8,977 bases of DNA from positions 1 through 8,977 of the forward strand of contig JAGYOI010000037.1 in NCBI GenBank assembly GCA_018399395.1, written 5' to 3'. Source of the DNA: Prolixibacteraceae bacterium. GTDB taxonomy: Bacteria; Bacteroidota; Bacteroidia; Bacteroidales; Prolixibacteraceae. The translations under genes were made by a program, and so were the position numbers. This document shows positions 1 to 7,254 of this stretch, one piece after another (position 1 is the first letter of the stretch; each line of letters begins with the position of its first letter). A model generated the notes under the pieces. That model was not told the origin of the DNA. It saw nothing but the letters and a program-made list of their open reading frames with translations, and did not search any database.

Positions 1-77
1 CAAAAAAACATGAATAAATATTTGCCCGCAGGTGTTACTTTCGTAAATGGTTTTTCATTACAAAAATCACATCATTT

Positions 78-110
78 TTAGTTAGAAAAATTACAACACA
101 CATAAATTTT
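78..110 (+). promoter_or_regulatory. weak candidate promoter for nrdJ
   Basis: TAAATTTT at 103-110 matches seven of eight positions of the Bacteroidota -7 box TAnnTTTG. A poor -33-like TTAG lies at 78-81, 21 bases upstream, a spacing in the usual range. This would start transcription roughly 35-40 bases before the nrdJ ATG. The region is very AT-rich, so a chance match is possible. The rest of bases 1-153 holds nothing else I can name; in particular I see no cobalamin-riboswitch consensus. Confidence 0.22.
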
Positions 111-153
111 ATTGCAAAATATTAATCGTATAACCCCTTTATAAGAATTACTT

Positions 154-2712
154 ATGGAATTACAAAATGTTGAATTAGCAACCACCGGCAGGGAAGTCTA
201 TTCATCGGAGGAAGCATTCAAAGCGTCGTTAAAGTATTTCAACGGCGACGATCTTGCAGCACGAGTATGGGTGAATAAATATGCTTTGAAAGATTCTCAT
301 GGCAACATTTATGAGCAAACCCCCGATGACATGCACAAGCGGTTAGCCAAAGAGATTGCACGCATTGAAAAGAATTACCCCAACCCCCTTTCAGAAAAAG
401 AACTATACCGTGTCCTGAAAGATTTCAAGTACATAGTGCCCCAGGGAGGCCCAATGACCGGTATTGGAAACGAACACCAAATTGCATCATTGTCGAATTG
501 CTTTGTTATCGGGAACGAAGGCAACTCTGATTCATATGGTGGCATCATGAAAATTGACCAGGAACAGGTTCAGCTAATGAAGCGTCGCGGAGGTGTAGGT
601 CACGACTTGTCGCATATCCGCCCAAAAGGATCGCCGGTTAAAAACTCTGCACTTACATCAACCGGGCTGGTACCATTCATGGAGCGCTTTTCGAACTCGA
701 CACGCGAAGTTGCCCAGGACGGCCGCCGTGGTGCGCTCATGCTATCGGTGCTAATTAAACACCCCGACTCAGAGCAATTCATCGATGCAAAAATGGAACA
801 AGGCAAAGTTACCGGTGCCAATGTTTCAGTTAAAATCGATGATGAATTTATGAACTCAGTCGATAACGGAACCCCATATTTACAGGCATATCCGGCAGAT
901 TCCAAAAACCCAAATTTCACCAAAGAGGTCAATGCTGAAAAAATCTGGAACAAAATTGTACACAATGCATGGAAATCAGCCGAACCCGGAATACTCTTCT
1001 GGGACACTATAATCAACGAGTCGGTGCCCGATTGCTATGCCGACCTTGGCTACCGTACCGTTTCAACAAACCCATGCGGCGAAATCCCGCTCTGCCCATA
1101 CGACAGCTGCCGGCTTTTAGCCATTAACTTATACTCATACGTTGAGAAGCCTTTCACCAAAGAGGCACATTTCAATTTCGAATTATTCAAAAAACACATT
1201 GGCCTTGCCCAACGCATCATGGACGACATTATCGACCTTGAACTTGAAAAGATTGATGGCATCCTGAATAAAATTGAAAAAGACCCGGAAGACGAAGAAA
1301 TTAAACGAATTGAGCTTAACCTGTGGCGCAATATCCGTAAAAAAGCACAAGAAGGACGCCGCACAGGTGTTGGCATCACCGCCGAAGGTGACATGCTTGC
1401 AGCATTAGGCCTGCCTTACGGAAGTGAAAATGCCACTGATTTCTCGGAAGAGATTCACAAAACAATTACACTTGAAGCTTATCGTTCGTCGGTTAATATG
1501 GCCAAAGAACGTGGCGCATTTGAAATATATGATGCCGAACGTGAAAAGAAAAACCCGTTCATCAGCCGCATAAAAAATGCAGACAAAGAATTATACAACG
1601 ACATGGCCCAACACGGGCGTCGCAACATCGCACTCTTAACCATTGCACCTACCGGGACCACAAGTCTTATGACCCAAACCTCATCGGGTATTGAGCCGGT
1701 ATTTATGCCCGTGTACAAACGCAGGCGCAAAGTGAACCCCAATGACAAAGATGTGCATGTTGATTTTATTGACGAGGTAGGCGACAGCTGGGAAGAGTAC
1801 GTAGTTTTCCACCATAAATTTAAAACATGGATGGAAATTAACGGTTACGACATTAATAAACGTTACAGCTCAGAAGAGCTTGATAAAATCGTTGAAAAGT
1901 CACCATATCATGGTTCTTCATCAGGTGACGTTGACTGGTTGAGCAAGGTACGCATGCAGGGACGCATTCAAAAGTGGGTTGACCATTCCATAAGTGTTAC
2001 CATTAACATGCCCGAAGATGCTACCGAAGAGCTGGTTGGACAACTTTACATGGAAGCCTGGAAATCGGGCTGCAAAGGGGTTACCGTTTACCGTGAAGGC
2101 TCACGCTCGGGCGTGCTAATTTCTGACAAGAAAAAAGAACCGGCAGAGAACAATAACAGCCCTTTCCCAACCAAGAGGCCCGAATCTCTTGAAGCTGATG
2201 TAGTACGTTTCCAGAACAACCGCGAAAAATGGATCGCATTTATCGGACTTATTGACGGACGTCCATACGAAATTTTTACCGGTTTGGGCGACGACGAAGA
2301 AGGCTTATTAATTCCCCGTTCGGTTTCGAAAGGTAAAATCATAAAGAAAACCATCGAAAACGGTGAAAAACGATACGACTTCCAATACACCAATAAGCGT
2401 GGATACAAAACCACCATGGAAGGACTGTCGCACAAATTTGACCCTGAAATGTGGAACTATGCAAAGCTACTTTCAGGAACATTAAGGCACGGAATGCCAA
2501 TTCACAAAGTTGTTGAGCTCATTTCAAGCCTGCAACTTAACGATGAATCAATCAATACATGGAAAAACGGTGTTGCCCGGGCTTTGAAAAAATACATCCC
2601 AAACGGAACTGTAGCCGATAACAGCAAGTGCGGACACTGTGGATCTGAAAATGTTATTTATCAGGAAGGATGCCTCACCTGTCAGGATTGCGGGCATTCA
2701 AAATGCGGATAA
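154..2712 (+). CDS. nrdJ: adenosylcobalamin-dependent (class II) ribonucleotide reductase
   Basis: This enzyme reduces ribonucleotides to deoxyribonucleotides in the cytoplasm, using a radical made by homolysis of adenosylcobalamin, so it needs neither oxygen nor a separate radical subunit. The 852-residue protein shows the class II catalytic core. Cys116 (in SLSNCFV) and Cys319 are the expected redox pair. The N-P-C-G-E motif at 306-310 carries the thiyl-radical Cys308 with Asn306 and Glu310. Cys308 and Cys319 are 11 residues apart, as I recall for Thermotoga NrdJ. The N-terminus has no recognisable ATP cone. About residues 685-815 form a TSCPD-like region, typical of long NrdJ proteins. The tail carries six cysteines (826, 829, 840, 843, 846, 851) in CxxC-type spacing, fitting a zinc-ribbon/redox tail that re-reduces the active site. 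The ATG at 154 gives a normal N-terminus; there is no clear ribosome binding site, usual for Bacteroidota. It is monocistronic, ending at a hairpin terminator. Confidence 0.96.
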   Translation: MELQNVELATTGREVYSSEEAFKASLKYFNGDDLAARVWVNKYALKDSHGNIYEQTPDDMHKRLAKEIARIEKNYPNPLSEKELYRVLKDFKYIVPQGGPMTGIGNEHQIASLSNCFVIGNEGNSDSYGGIMKIDQEQVQLMKRRGGVGHDLSHIRPKGSPVKNSALTSTGLVPFMERFSNSTREVAQDGRRGALMLSVLIKHPDSEQFIDAKMEQGKVTGANVSVKIDDEFMNSVDNGTPYLQAYPADSKNPNFTKEVNAEKIWNKIVHNAWKSAEPGILFWDTIINESVPDCYADLGYRTVSTNPCGEIPLCPYDSCRLLAINLYSYVEKPFTKEAHFNFELFKKHIGLAQRIMDDIIDLELEKIDGILNKIEKDPEDEEIKRIELNLWRNIRKKAQEGRRTGVGITAEGDMLAALGLPYGSENATDFSEEIHKTITLEAYRSSVNMAKERGAFEIYDAEREKKNPFISRIKNADKELYNDMAQHGRRNIALLTIAPTGTTSLMTQTSSGIEPVFMPVYKRRRKVNPNDKDVHVDFIDEVGDSWEEYVVFHHKFKTWMEINGYDINKRYSSEELDKIVEKSPYHGSSSGDVDWLSKVRMQGRIQKWVDHSISVTINMPEDATEELVGQLYMEAWKSGCKGVTVYREGSRSGVLISDKKKEPAENNNSPFPTKRPESLEADVVRFQNNREKWIAFIGLIDGRPYEIFTGLGDDEEGLLIPRSVSKGKIIKKTIENGEKRYDFQYTNKRGYKTTMEGLSHKFDPEMWNYAKLLSGTLRHGMPIHKVVELISSLQLNDESINTWKNGVARALKKYIPNGTVADNSKCGHCGSENVIYQEGCLTCQDCGHSKCG

Positions 2713-2736
2713 CAAAATACAAAACATAAATCAGGG

Positions 2737-2774
2737 AAGAAGGGTGGCTTAGAAAGCTTACCCTTCTTTTTTTT
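2737..2774 (+). terminator. intrinsic terminator of nrdJ, possibly bidirectional
   Basis: A nine-base-pair outer stem pairs 2737-2745 (AAGAAGGGT) with 2760-2768. An inner stem continues with 2746-2750 against 2754-2758, with one G-U pair, a bulged base at 2759 and a three-base loop. An uninterrupted T run follows on the plus strand to 2774. It begins 24 bases after the nrdJ stop and its T run reaches the stop codon of the convergent symporter gene. The same hairpin could therefore also end the symporter transcript, although on the minus strand the bases after the stem are not strongly T-rich. Confidence 0.85.
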
Positions 2775-4572
2775 ATTTAACCACCTTATCCCAACCGGCT
2801 TTTGACAGGTTGCGGTAAATAACAAAGGCTGCTACTAAAGCAAAAGCAAAATATACAGCACCGGCCAAATATTCACCAAAAATAATCTTGCCGGTTCCGA
2901 TTAATGCCAACAACACTAATGCACACCCCAGAATCCAGTTAACAAATAAGCGAACATATCCGGTATCACCTTTTACTCCCGGCAACTCAGATGCAACACT
3001 TTTCCACCCTGCGCCTCCAGGATGCACCCTAGCATAGAAAGCATGTAAGGTTTCACGATCGACGGGCCGGGTTAAAAAAGTAACGATCAACCATATCAGG
3101 GTTGACCAAACAACGATGATTAGCAAACTGGTCTCGAAATCGAGGTTGTATTTTATCTTCAAAAACGGGTAAATAAAGTACGGTGCAACCATGGCCGACA
3201 ACTCACTCCAGGCATTAATGCGCCACCAGAACCAACGCAGCAACAATACCAACCCAATTCCACCGCTGCACGCCAGAACAAATTTCCAGGCATCGCTGAT
3301 AAGGTTAAACTGCGTTGTTACAACCAACGATAAAATCATGATAACAAAAGTTGTAACCCGCGAAACCTGTACATAATAACGCTCCGATGCATTTTTCTTT
3401 ACAAAAGGCCTGAACAAATCATTAATAACATACGAGGCCCCCCACACCGTTTGCGACGATATGGTTGACATATATGCAGCGAAAAAAGCAGCCAGCAATA
3501 AGCCCAATAAGCCCGATGGCATTAAATCGCGTATCATCATCACGTAAGTTGCCCCCTTATCGGCTTCTGAAGGGTACAATATTAATGCACACAAGGCAAC
3601 AATAATCCAAGGCCATGGGCGCACTGCATAATGTGCTACCTGAAACCATAAAGTGGCCAACAGCGAATGCTTTTCATCTTTAGCCGACATCATGCGCTGG
3701 GCAATATAACCGCCTCCACCGGGCTCAGCCCCCGGATACCAACTGGCCCACCATTGCACACCCAGATATGCAACAAATGCCACAATACTCATTTTCAGCA
3801 TTCCGGAACCGGTAGAATCAACACCCTCTCCTACCGCCGGGAAAAATTCAAAAACCCAGGGCACCGATTCAAGCTGTTCTTTAACCTGGTCGATACCACC
3901 AACCTGACGAACAGCAAAAACAGCCAGAACAATACTGCCCCCCATGGCCATTACAAACTGAAAAGTATCGGTAATTGAAACACCCCAAAGTCCGGACAGG
4001 GAAGAATAAACCGTGACAAAAACAATTAAAAGCGCCACCATTACAAGGTGCGAGCTGAATGTCAGACCCATAAAATGAAATTCGGTATGCCCGAAAAATG
4101 CAAGCGAAGGAAACATCACTTCAAGCACTTTCACCATAGCCAGGTTCACCCACGCTATCACCACTGTATTCATAACAATACCAATATACACCGCCCTAAA
4201 ACCTCGTAAAAAACGTGCTTCGGGACCTGAGTAGCGTATTTTAACGAACTCGGTATCGGTAAGAATGCCGGCCCGGCGCCATAAACGGGCAAAAAAGAAA
4301 ACAGTGAGCATTCCGCCAAAAAGCATGTTCCACCACAACCAGTTTCCGGCAATACCACTTTGGGCCACCAGCTCTGTTACTGCCAAAGGCGTATCGGCTG
4401 CAAAAGTTGTAGCTACCATACTGGTACCGGCGATGTACCATGGCAACTTACGGCCACTCAGAAAAAACTCATCTGTATCTTGCCCGGCACGACGCGACAT
4501 ATACAAACCAACTGCAAGACTCACAACAAGGTAGGCAACAATAATGGCCCAATCTACAAAACTCAAAATCAT
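2773..4572 (-). CDS. sodium:solute symporter family (SSS) transporter
   Basis: This inner-membrane protein of 599 residues very likely imports a solute driven by the sodium gradient. The SSS fold is visible as about 13-14 hydrophobic segments, beginning with residues 7-25. The family pattern DEFFLSGRKLPW (34-45) leads into the second helix, with TTFAADTP at 55-62. The family's helix with AAFFAAYMSTISS ends at 373; the Ser/Thr residues there (369-373) match the usual sodium-site region. A GGGGYIAQRM stretch and two C-terminal helices after about residue 540 complete it. The length fits the longer Bacteroidota members. I cannot assign the substrate (sugar, amino acid, carboxylate or other). The gene stands alone, convergent with nrdJ and divergent from sodB, so context gives no clue. 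The start ATG at 4572 directly precedes the first helix. Confidence 0.9.
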   Translation of the reverse strand: MILSFVDWAIIVAYLVVSLAVGLYMSRRAGQDTDEFFLSGRKLPWYIAGTSMVATTFAADTPLAVTELVAQSGIAGNWLWWNMLFGGMLTVFFFARLWRRAGILTDTEFVKIRYSGPEARFLRGFRAVYIGIVMNTVVIAWVNLAMVKVLEVMFPSLAFFGHTEFHFMGLTFSSHLVMVALLIVFVTVYSSLSGLWGVSITDTFQFVMAMGGSIVLAVFAVRQVGGIDQVKEQLESVPWVFEFFPAVGEGVDSTGSGMLKMSIVAFVAYLGVQWWASWYPGAEPGGGGYIAQRMMSAKDEKHSLLATLWFQVAHYAVRPWPWIIVALCALILYPSEADKGATYVMMIRDLMPSGLLGLLLAAFFAAYMSTISSQTVWGASYVINDLFRPFVKKNASERYYVQVSRVTTFVIMILSLVVTTQFNLISDAWKFVLACSGGIGLVLLLRWFWWRINAWSELSAMVAPYFIYPFLKIKYNLDFETSLLIIVVWSTLIWLIVTFLTRPVDRETLHAFYARVHPGGAGWKSVASELPGVKGDTGYVRLFVNWILGCALVLLALIGTGKIIFGEYLAGAVYFAFALVAAFVIYRNLSKAGWDKVVK

Positions 4573-4785
4573 AATGGTCAGGTTTATTTAAGACAGTTAA
4601 GTTATGTTTTACCGGGTTAAGATAAAAAAAATGCACCTGACTGATGTTTTTAGTAAACTTTCGAAGACTATTTAACATCAATCTAAATAGAAAGAAAATA
4701 GGCTCAATTTCCAACATTATAAAAGTTGTTCTGTTTACAGTATACAATGAAGTTGAAAAATTACAAACCAAAAAATATAACAATC
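4573..4785. other. divergent intergenic region between the symporter gene and sodB
   Basis: This 213-base AT-rich spacer must hold the promoters of both flanking divergent genes. The only -7-like match I see is TATGTTTT at 4603-4610 on the plus strand, seven of eight positions of TAnnTTTG but without a good -33 partner. In-frame ATGs at 4726 and 4747 could extend sodB, but alignment to the family argues against using them. No RNA gene, repeat or clear operator is visible. Confidence 0.4.
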
Positions 4786-5367
4786 ATGAGTTTTGAATTA
4801 CCAAAATTGAATTTCGCGCCCAATGCGCTAGAACCACAAATTAGCCAGAAAACCATTGAGTTTCACTATGGCAAGCACCATCAGACCTATGTGACTAAAC
4901 TGAACAACCTGATACCCGGTACTGAATTTGAAAATGCTTCATTAGAAGATATTATCAAAAAGGCCGATGGTGGTATTTTTAACAACGGCGCCCAGGTTTG
5001 GAACCACACTTTCTATTTCGAGCAATTTGCTAAAAATGGTAAAAAAGAACCATCAGGAGCACTAAAATCGGCCATTGAACAAGAATTTGGCACCTTTGCC
5101 GAATTTAAGGAAAAGTTTACCCAGGCAGCAACCACACTGTTTGGTAGCGGCTGGGCATGGCTGGTGGTTGACCCCGATGGGGAACTGGAAATTGTACAAA
5201 CACAAAATGCCGGTAACCCACTACGTGACGGTAAAAAGCCAATTATGACCTGCGACGTGTGGGAACATGCTTATTACCTTGACAAGCAAAATGCACGCCC
5301 GAAATACCTTGAAGACTTTTGGGATATTCTCGACTGGGAAGTTATTTCGGAACGTTACAATGGATAA
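4786..5367 (+). CDS. sodB: superoxide dismutase, Fe type
   Basis: The enzyme converts superoxide to oxygen and hydrogen peroxide in the cytoplasm. The 193-residue protein aligns without gaps through residue 76 with E. coli SodB as I remember it, and the four metal ligands fall at the same numbers: His27, His74, Asp157 and His161 (DVWEHAYY). Gln70, in the AQVWNH motif, is the Fe-SOD position for the active-site glutamine; Mn enzymes carry it elsewhere. Residue 155 is Thr. In the cambialistic Porphyromonas gingivalis enzyme this position is Gly, and changing it to Thr shifts activity toward iron, so iron preference is the better guess. The open frame extends upstream to ATGs at 4726 and 4747, but the start at 4786 reproduces the family N-terminus (MSFELP) exactly. 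The gene is monocistronic, divergent from the symporter gene, and followed by a hairpin with a T tract. Confidence 0.96.
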   Translation: MSFELPKLNFAPNALEPQISQKTIEFHYGKHHQTYVTKLNNLIPGTEFENASLEDIIKKADGGIFNNGAQVWNHTFYFEQFAKNGKKEPSGALKSAIEQEFGTFAEFKEKFTQAATTLFGSGWAWLVVDPDGELEIVQTQNAGNPLRDGKKPIMTCDVWEHAYYLDKQNARPKYLEDFWDILDWEVISERYNG

Positions 5368-5442
5368 AACAATATAATTGTGAGATAAATAGATTGTTAG
5401 AATTTAGACATGAGACAATAGACTTTGTTCCATAATATATTG

Positions 5443-5500
5443 AAGCCGCGAATTCCCGAATAAAAATCTAAAGGAATTCGTGGCTTATTTCTTTTTTTTT
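5443..5500 (+). terminator. hairpin with T tract after sodB, resembling a dispersed palindromic repeat
   Basis: Bases 5443-5456 (AAGCCGCGAATTCC) pair with 5473-5486 (GGAATTCGTGGCTT) over 14 positions with a single G-U pair, around a 16-base loop. A T-rich tract follows to 5500. It lies 75 bases after the sodB stop and would serve as its terminator. The loop is long for a plain terminator, and the arms resemble the GCCACGAATTC palindromes I recall as scattered through intergenic regions of many Bacteroidota. The remainder of 5368-5582 (215 bases) shows no gene or other feature. Confidence 0.7.
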
Positions 5501-5582
5501 AAGGTATATTTTAGAAAACACTTTGCTCACTTTCATGAACTGCACATCCAATTATTTTGTATGACCAGTTCACTGAATTTAT

Positions 5583-6179
5583 TTATCGTGGTGTGTCGGT
5601 ATATGCTGCCACGGCAAAACTGGCCAGCCAATGTTCACCTGCATAATTACCATCGTTAATACTCACCATAGCTGTATTACTATTCCATGGTTCCCCTTCC
5701 ATAGAATTTATTTCTGCACACAACTTCAGGAGCCACCCCCATCCATAAGGCCTTTCCCACCCATTGGATGATGAGCGCTGAAAGTAATCCATTTCCAACT
5801 GAATATTTTCTTCTGTAAAATTATTGACGAAGACATTTATGATATCCTGTTTTGTTTTTTCATTTTCCAACAAAGGCCATAAACGAACCATTGTCCAGTG
5901 TGAATGAACTGCGGAATGCCAATCGAAACAGCCGTAAAAAACAGGGTGCAAAGCCGCCGGCACACCCATTTCGCTGGCACTGTCCAGAGTTTGGTTAAGT
6001 TTGTTGGGCCATTCCTGGTCAATACAACCTAACGGCAATTGAACCAATTTGTCAATTTCCCCGGTTTGAAACCTCACGGGCTCGATATATTCATTTGTGG
6101 TAGGTGAAGAAGTACATTCGTACAGCATGAAAAATACAAATGCCAATAGGCCTAGCAGAGTAATCAATTTTATTCTCAT
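5583..6179 (-). CDS. DUF2891-family protein, apparently missing the central part of the domain
   Basis: The 198-residue product starts with a hydrophobic export segment (about 4-20) followed by Cys22. The preceding residues L-Y-E are a poor lipobox, so lipoprotein status is uncertain, but export is likely. Residues 77-95 carry the family signature, with LHPVFYGCFDWHSAVHSHW around Asp86, His88, His92 and His94. Residues 141-153 (WERPYGWGWLLKL) are the next conserved block. The sequence then jumps within about 20 residues to YAGEHWLASFAV (179-190), which I know as the C-terminal end of the family. Full-length members are, from memory, about 320-400 residues, so roughly 150 central residues seem to be absent while the frame stays open. 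The biochemical function of DUF2891 is unknown. It may be a non-functional remnant or a natural short form. It stands alone, divergent from the CDF gene. Confidence 0.75.
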   Translation of the reverse strand: MRIKLITLLGLLAFVFFMLYECTSSPTTNEYIEPVRFQTGEIDKLVQLPLGCIDQEWPNKLNQTLDSASEMGVPAALHPVFYGCFDWHSAVHSHWTMVRLWPLLENEKTKQDIINVFVNNFTEENIQLEMDYFQRSSSNGWERPYGWGWLLKLCAEINSMEGEPWNSNTAMVSINDGNYAGEHWLASFAVAAYTDTPR

Positions 6180-6209
6180 AATAATTCATTTAATGATCCA
6201 ATCACTATT

Positions 6210-6217
6210 CAAAAATA
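6210..6217 (-). promoter_or_regulatory. candidate -7 promoter box for the DUF2891 gene
   Basis: Read on the minus strand, TATTTTTG matches TAnnTTTG, the Bacteroidota -7 consensus, at every fixed position. It lies 30 bases upstream of the start codon at 6179, which would give a leader of about 20-25 bases. No good -33 TTTG is seen at the usual 19-21 base spacing, which weakens the call. The divergent CDF gene's promoter must share this 86-base spacer (6180-6265), but I find no convincing box for it. Confidence 0.4.
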
Positions 6218-6265
6218 GGATTTTTGCGTTATGAGTTGTTACTTTACCGTCCAAAATGTATAGTT

Positions 6266-7198
6266 ATGGGTCCTGAACACAAAAAACATCACGTGTACCC
6301 CGGCAATACCGACGAAATTCGCGGTAAAAAGCTGCTATGGGTTACCGTTTTAAATTTGTCGATTACCATTGTGCAGATTGTGGGCGGGCTTCTTTCGAAC
6401 AGCTTGTCGTTACTGTCGGACGCGCTGCACAACCTGGGCGATTCGTCGGCACTGTTTATTGCTTTTATTGCCGGAAAAATTAGCCGCAAAGCACCCGACA
6501 GCCGCCGAACTTTTGGTTACAAGCGGGTTGAAATACTGGCGGCACTTTTTAATGCCGTGGTGCTGATATCGATTTGTATATTTCTGTTTTACGAAGCTTA
6601 CGAGCGGTTTATGAACCCCGAGCCCATTAAGGGGAAACTGATGTTTTGGGTGGCTATTTTTGGCTTGCTGGCAAACCTTATTTCGGTGGTTATACTAAAC
6701 AAAGATAAGGCGCACAACCTGAACGTGCGTGCTGCTTACCTGCATTTAATGGGCGACACACTATCGTCGGTTGCCGTGATACTGGGCGGTGTGGCCATAT
6801 GGATTTGGGGCATTTTTTGGATCGACCCGCTGATTACCGTTTTTGTGGGCGGCTACATTATTTGGCATACCTGGGGCATACTGAAAGAAACTGTTGAGAT
6901 ACTGATGCAGGCGACACCCGACAATATTGACCTTGGCGAAATAAAAAATGAGGTTGAAAAAATTGACAAGGTTAAAAACCTGCACCATGTGCACATATGG
7001 AAGCTTGACGATACGAGCATACACTTTGAAGGGCATGTTGAAGTGACCGAAAATATGGATTTGGAACGTGTGGCCGTTGTGCGCCAGCAGGTTGACAAAA
7101 TACTGAAAAGCCGGTTCGGCATTCAGCATATTACCTTGCAAATGGGGTATCGGTGCTGCGACAATAACCAAAAACTAATTTTCAATGAAGGGAAATAA
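6266..7198 (+). CDS. cation diffusion facilitator (CzcD/ZitB-like zinc exporter)
   Basis: This inner-membrane antiporter exports divalent metal, most likely zinc, in exchange for protons. From the ATG at 6266 it has 310 residues. Six helices lie at roughly 23-43, 46-70, 89-113, 126-144, 157-180 and 184-203, followed by a cytoplasmic C-terminal domain containing HHVHIW. The transport site is the two-His, two-Asp type: HNLGD in helix 2 (His55, Asp59) and HLMGD in helix 5 (His160, Asp164). This is the pattern of zinc-transporting CDF proteins, as opposed to the DxxxD forms linked to manganese or iron. The loop between helices 4 and 5 is short, without the His-rich insert of many ZnT proteins; a small His cluster sits at residues 5-9. 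The frame extends to a TTG at 6224, but those extra 14 residues do not look like family sequence. Base composition looks GC-richer than the kinase next door. Confidence 0.9.
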   Translation: MGPEHKKHHVYPGNTDEIRGKKLLWVTVLNLSITIVQIVGGLLSNSLSLLSDALHNLGDSSALFIAFIAGKISRKAPDSRRTFGYKRVEILAALFNAVVLISICIFLFYEAYERFMNPEPIKGKLMFWVAIFGLLANLISVVILNKDKAHNLNVRAAYLHLMGDTLSSVAVILGGVAIWIWGIFWIDPLITVFVGGYIIWHTWGILKETVEILMQATPDNIDLGEIKNEVEKIDKVKNLHHVHIWKLDDTSIHFEGHVEVTENMDLERVAVVRQQVDKILKSRFGIQHITLQMGYRCCDNNQKLIFNEGK

Positions 7199-7254
7199 TG
7201 AATATCTACACGGATGTCTTTTCAATTTTAAATGCATTTATTCCGCTTCCATTA

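Noticed and set aside
1..153. Possible cobalamin riboswitch in front of nrdJ
   Set aside because: No B12-box-like conserved core or extended paired structure can be read in this AT-rich leader.
600..1394. Minus-strand open frames inside nrdJ (600-1016 and 1050-1394)
   Set aside because: They are antisense shadows of a strongly conserved enzyme, and the translations are low-complexity Ser/Arg-rich with no family motifs.
4726..4785. N-terminal extension of SOD from upstream ATGs
   Set aside because: The family N-terminus begins exactly at the ATG at 4786, and the extra 20 residues look like neither a signal peptide nor family sequence.
6224..6265. TTG start at 6224 for the CDF transporter
   Set aside because: A rare start codon, and the added residues show no family likeness; the ATG at 6266 gives a normal length.
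6761..7171. Minus-strand open frame inside the CDF gene
   Set aside because: It is antisense to helices and the C-terminal domain of a well-supported transporter and has no family motifs.
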